DNA of 64,000 bases from Symbiodinium natans (Eukaryota > Sar > Dinophyceae > Suessiales > Symbiodiniaceae): assembly GCA_905221605.1 (NCBI GenBank), contig CAJNDS010000191.1, positions 367,501 through 431,500 on the forward strand, given 5' to 3'. Positions 59,575 to 64,000 of this stretch are shown here, piece by piece. The notes under the pieces were generated by a model that was given only the letters and a program-made list of their open reading frames with translations, searched no databases and was not told the DNA's origin. The translations under genes and the position numbers were made by a program. Each line of letters opens with the position of its first letter. Positions within the stretch are counted from its first letter, which is position 1.

Positions 59575-60410
59575 TGACGTACCCGTACTGTGCCACGAAG
59601 TCCGCGACCACCACCATCAGGACTATACGACCATGACGACAACAACGATACTGCTACTACACTCCTACCATCTCCTACAGGTGGAGCAGCTATGACCAAT
59701 CACAACATCTTCCCATGGCTGCCAGAAATTGGGGAACTAGTCCCGGACGAGGAGCCACGAGCATTTCTGCCAAGGCCCACCATTCCTCGGTGACGTTCCG
59801 CTGAATTTTGCCTTGGCTTCCGGGAATCTTCGCTCCAGGGACCTGATTCCTCTTCAGCTCAGCTACTAGTAGGCTAAGGGCCTTAAACTCCGAGGCTACA
59901 GCCGATAAAAACACACCAAAGCCCTGAACTTTCAAGCCCTAAGTCTGAAACTTAAAGCAAAAAAGGTTGCACTTTCCTAAATGATGGTCCCTTTTTGGGA
60001 TCCCTTTCTAAAGGGTGCCGCCTCATACTGGGTACTAAACCAAAAACGGGACCTTATACTACTATTTGCTGAAGCAACCCCCCCCCCAAAAAAAAAAAAA
60101 AGCTAAACAATATTCTTCCTCATGAGGGGAATACAGGGATTCTTATCTTTCATTCTTTTTGGGGTTCTCAAGCAAAACCCTAAACCCCTCAACCCTGTAG
60201 TGGAATCTACCCAAGGGCAGACAAGTCCGAGTTCCCCGGCTTTGGTGCTCCGCCAAGTGTTTCGCTGCAGAGGCAGCCTTCATCTTGTCCTCAGCGCATC
60301 TGGGGTTTAGGGTTTAGGGTTTAGGGTTTAGGGCCCGTGTCTCCCAACGACGCTGGCAATGAACCACTCCCTGCTTCGGTTTCTGCACACCCTGCCTCTC
60401 CCTCACTTCC

Positions 60411-60505
60411 ATATATACACACACGCGCACACACACACATATCGACATACATATATACGTACATATGTATGTACATATATACATAACTTATACATACATA
60501 ATCTA
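60411..60505. repeat. ACAC/ATAC microsatellite
   Basis: CACACGCGCACACACAC followed by TACATA-type repeats. Confidence 0.85.
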
Positions 60506-60857
60506 CGATGCCCTTTTTTCTTTGTTTTACCATATGAAACTGTGATTTTTCAGGTTTAGCTCATGCGGTCTGGCCATCTGATCTCCCAGTTCAGTCTCCT
60601 CGACGAAGCTTGATTTTCGCCGTGCTGCTCCGGCCTTCTTCCTGATTCCACGCCGGTCCTTGCCTACTACCCTTCGATGTAGGGAAGCCAGGTTGAGAAA
60701 AAGAAAAGGCGCATTCCAGAATGTAGCCGAGTTGACGGCGGCTCGCGCGCACGTAATCGGGCGGGGGGGGGGGGGGGTGAAGGAGGGCGCTGCCCCTGAA
60801 CTTCTTAGTCAAAGATCAGCCCCCCCGCGTCCCCACTTCCATCAGCCCCCACAGAAC

Positions 60858-60961
60858 CCTCGTTGCCAGAGCAGACAAGGTGCGGCTCGGTGGAGAGCCT
60901 CCTCGGTTTCCCGGACCACGCGAAGCTGCGTGGATTGCACTGCAGGGTACACGTACTGCTC
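60858..60961 (-). CDS. Candidate orphan exon
   Basis: A TTCGCCAG acceptor is followed by EQYVYPAVQSTQLRVVRETE then EALHRAAPCLLWQRG and a possible GT donor. Helical and protein-like. It lies about 1 kb downstream of the last recognised C69 exon, but I see no C69 motif in it. Confidence 0.33.
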
Positions 60962-61934
60962 CTGGCGAAGAGATGGGGACAGGGTGTGGGCTGCACAGGG
61001 CTGGCAGTTAGTCACTGAAGCACTTCACTCTCAACCCTAGGTGGCACACTTGCTGCGCAGACAGAGTTTATCAAGCTTCAACACAAGACACATTGTAACT
61101 CTACTCATGGGCTAGGAAGCGGCACTCCACTCCACCAGGCTCCTCAACAATGTCACTTCACCCCGCCCCCCAAGGCCGAACCCCAGGCTCTCAAAGCCCT
61201 AAACCCCTATAAAATCTGGATTTAGGGGGTCCATAGGTTTAATACGTGCATATTGTTGGAGGTTTGTAGAGTTCGGAGCAAGCCACCAGCTCAGCTAGAA
61301 CGCTCCATTGCGTAAACGCAAGTCCGAACCCGCCCACCTAAGTAGATCCTATCGTCGTGCCATTCTGCTACTGCTGGGAATGCCGAATGTTTGCCCTAGA
61401 CTGAACTATGAGGACGATCGGGCAAGAGGCTAAGGGCACATGGTACTTTTTGGGTCTCCGCTTAAAGTACAGTTCCTCTTGGGCACTAAGACGGTCAGGA
61501 CAACCCCATATGGTTGCCGGATGTTGTTGGAGCATTTTCGGCCCAAGGCTTTTTTAGAGGAATCCTACATCGTTACAGTTACACTAGATGCAAGCAACAA
61601 ACATGCGGGCCTTCGCGTCTATGCAGCTAAGCTGCTGACATGTTCTGGTAGGAAACCTCCATCCAGTTCGCCACGAAGTCCTCGGACACTTCAGGTATCA
61701 AAAGCACTACTTGGAACAGAAGATGTCACCTGCGTCCTCTTCCGGGGAACAATCCCCAGGCCAACTTGTAACCCTGGCCACGTCCCAGTGCCCTATAGTG
61801 CCCTACTACCCTGTTTTGACACGGGCTCGAACTGAAACATTCCCAAGCCCGTGTTCACAAGACTGTTCGCCCTGTACGTTCTTCGGTCGCCCCGTTGCCG
61901 CTCGGCCTCCTGCGTCAAACCACACAGGCAATAC

Positions 61935-63653
61935 CGAACTGCACTCCGGGTGTCGAATGCCCACCAGGCTGGTCCAATGCCTTTATGGTGAGAGAAGGCG
62001 AAGGACTTTTGGGAGCCAGTTCCATAGGCCTCCACATCAAACCTGGCTGCAGAGGTTTTGGACTCCAGGGGAAAGACTTCGGTCAAGGGCTAGGGTTGGG
62101 GAGATTGTGCCTACTGCAGAGGATCTGGCAGAGCTTGTCGTCGTCCTAACTTCAGGTAAAGAAGCAATTTTGCGGGGAGGGCAGCTTTAGAAGCCACATA
62201 AAGCCACTCCCCAACCATCGCCAACTGCAACACTGGATGCCTTACAGCTTGGTGCATGGCCATTTGGTGCAAGGTACTTGCCGTCAGCGTCTGAGAGGAC
62301 AGAAGCGAAGAACGGGACGAAGACTGATGACGCCGAGGTATCCGCTGCAAACCAGACCTTCAGGGATTCTGGGCGTCATCAGCTGTCATCAAAGGTTGGC
62401 AGCCCAAGTCCGTAGAACACCCTTTGCAACACTTGCGAGAATCATATGCGCGCACCCGGTAGAAGCTAGAGAGAGAGGCTGGATTCCGCCACAACTAGAT
62501 ATTCTCAAGGGCTCGGTAACTACAGCGCAACACTTGAGCACCAACGACTTCTCAGTCATGGTTGCACACACCCTCAGAGATTCCGGCTTTACACCTCAGA
62601 TCTTACACCCCCAAGTTCATGCACACAGCTTATGGCTGGGCTGGTCATGTCTCTACTGCACCCAATATATACTCACAAGATCGTCAGAGGAGAAGAACGT
62701 CTGCGTCTGCTTCTCTACATACGTTCTTGCACCGGCGGCACGCTGGACCCCATCCTATAATTGCGCAGAAAGCCACGCGCGGCTGATGGATGGGACCAGT
62801 CTGCACAATCTGCGTGTAGGAGGTGCGCCCGATGGAGGTAGATCGGGCAAATTGGCCAGGAACCTTGGCATTCCCCAGAGTTCACTTTCCCGAGGCTCTG
62901 CTTGCTTAATGTTTTGGGGGGTATGCGGCCATGCCCTATGTAAAATAAAGGAATCAAGGGGTTATGACTCAGGAAACTGTCAGGGTTGTGCCAGGTATAG
63001 CCTTGCTCACTATATACACCATCTCACATTAGGAGCCCAAAATCGGCATCCACAATGTCATTTCGGGAAGCGGCTTGCGACATGTCATTTCAGGAATCTG
63101 AGCCAAGCAGCCGCCTTTGCACCATTGCCCCCCTCAGCGCGGTTGGGCGACTGCCAGGGACCAGCGAGGCTGCCGTAGCGCATGTCAAACTCGGTGCCTT
63201 CGTAGTGTGTTCGGAACCAATTCATCACGTCCTCCCAGGACAGGCGCTTCGAATTTCGTGCGGGATGGGATTTTGAAGTCATTGGCACACACAACTCCAT
63301 GCTCAGCGGGCATTTAATGGATCCCGAACCGCCGCTGAGACTTGGTGCATCTGCGTGGCTCCGATATGTGCCGGGGGTCGTGGTAGCCGGGTAACACGAA
63401 AGGTGCATGAAACATGTTGTGGCCATCCTGGTGCCGTTTTTCTTGGAAGTTCCACCGAAAACCATTTTGCTGAGTCATAGTTCCCCTACCTGGCAAACGA
63501 ATGAGTGGCCTACAGGGAGAACGGAAGGTGCCGACCTGGACAGTCGCCTTGCCATCCACCGGCACGGAGAATGGAAAGCTGCCCCTGAGGCTGCCGATGC
63601 TTGAGATGCTGGGGATGTCGGGTTCTAGTGGGTCTTCTCTTTCAATGCCAGGG
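61935..63653 (-). CDS. Peptidase family C69 (dipeptidase/secernin-like), C-terminal part, 5 exons
   Basis: Exons read: 63653-63536, 63231 to about 63139, 62863-62779, 62368-62282 and 62046-61935. Family C69 peptidases are N-terminal-nucleophile cysteine dipeptidases. The later family blocks appear in order: FPFSVPVDGKATVQ joined to DVMNWFRTHYEGTEFDM and GPWQSPNR; ARSTSIGRTSYTQIVQ; KVWFAADTSASSVFVPFFAS; and GPAWWAFDTRSAVR. The first intron is GT-AG; the fourth has donor GCAAGT, a good GC-type donor. Donors for exons 2 and 3 are less certain (GC in my best reading). The catalytic N-terminal cysteine would lie upstream, beyond base 64000. The true C-terminus below 61935 was not settled; a frame near 61650 ending in a stop is one possibility. 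Whether the enzyme is active cannot be judged here. Long plus-strand frames across the locus are antisense shadows. Confidence 0.75.
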
Positions 63654-64000
63654 CTAAGTTACGACTCTCACGCACCGGGGGGAAAAAGCGCGCCAGGCCA
63701 GCACTGAAACTCGCCGACTCCCGCCACGCGAAGACATCGACTTTCGCCCAACCCAGCAACCCTAAAAACCCGACCCGCCCTTTAGGGTTCAGGGTTCAGG
63801 GTTCAGGGTTCCCTACCCTTAAACCCTGAACCCTAACTAGCTGCAGTCAGGTATCAGGTCTGGAGTGGGCTGGAGGCCGGCGCTGGGCGAAGACTGGCGA
63901 TAGACGCCCCACATGCCTGCAAGCGTGAATTCTGGGTGTAACGTCAAACATAGCCAACATGTCATCCCTACGCACTTGAGGTTGATCCCTCCTGCATAGC

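Noticed and set aside
62237-63178. A 313-residue plus-strand frame
   Set aside because: It runs antisense to the C69 exons, has no family motif and has noise-like composition.
1-64000. CRISPR arrays, bacterial operons, tRNA or rRNA genes
   Set aside because: No regular repeat-spacer array, no ribosome-binding-site-led gene strings and no recognisable tRNA or rRNA core was seen; the gene structure is eukaryotic.

Overview
The window looks like dinoflagellate nuclear DNA. Four things point there. (1) Recognisable proteins are cut into very small exons (38-126 nt) with many GC-AG introns. (2) A 2OG-Fe(II)-oxygenase-like domain of the kind found in dinoflagellate retroelement polyproteins is present at 22.5-23.4 kb. 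(3) An intronless EF-hand gene has a spliced-leader-like remnant just upstream. (4) Plant/alveolate-type telomere repeats (TTTAGGG/CCCTAAA) are scattered through the whole window, including inside introns. There are no bacterial-style operons, and most long open frames are spurious. No rRNA, tRNA or CRISPR array was recognised.

Recognisable genes, all on the minus strand: a GAF-domain gene of the cyclic-nucleotide-phosphodiesterase type (11982-15626, eight exons whose phases agree); the retroelement-type oxygenase-like frame (22470-23357); two exons of a dynein heavy chain (47796-48694); a small two-EF-hand protein (49630-50031); and most of the C-terminal half of a family C69 peptidase (61935-63653), whose catalytic N-terminus lies beyond the window. 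Between them sit many short minus-strand segments with coding character and plausible splice sites but no family I can name. They suggest several more split genes, mostly in the same direction, at 32-35, 37, 39, 44 and 50-61 kb.

Repeats make up much of the rest. At 3.2-5.5 kb an inverted pair of poly-C/AT-rich modules encloses an array of CTCGAG hairpins and an AT-rich 21-bp satellite. At least four families of short dispersed elements are present, two with terminal inverted repeats. One copy of each of those two lies in an intron of the GAF gene. Microsatellites, long G/C runs and interstitial telomere tracts occur throughout.

Limits: exon boundaries were found by reading protein motifs and splice phases by eye, with no transcript evidence. 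Family assignments rest on motif recognition, not a search. Orphan exons are low confidence, because in this DNA opposite strands often both look open.
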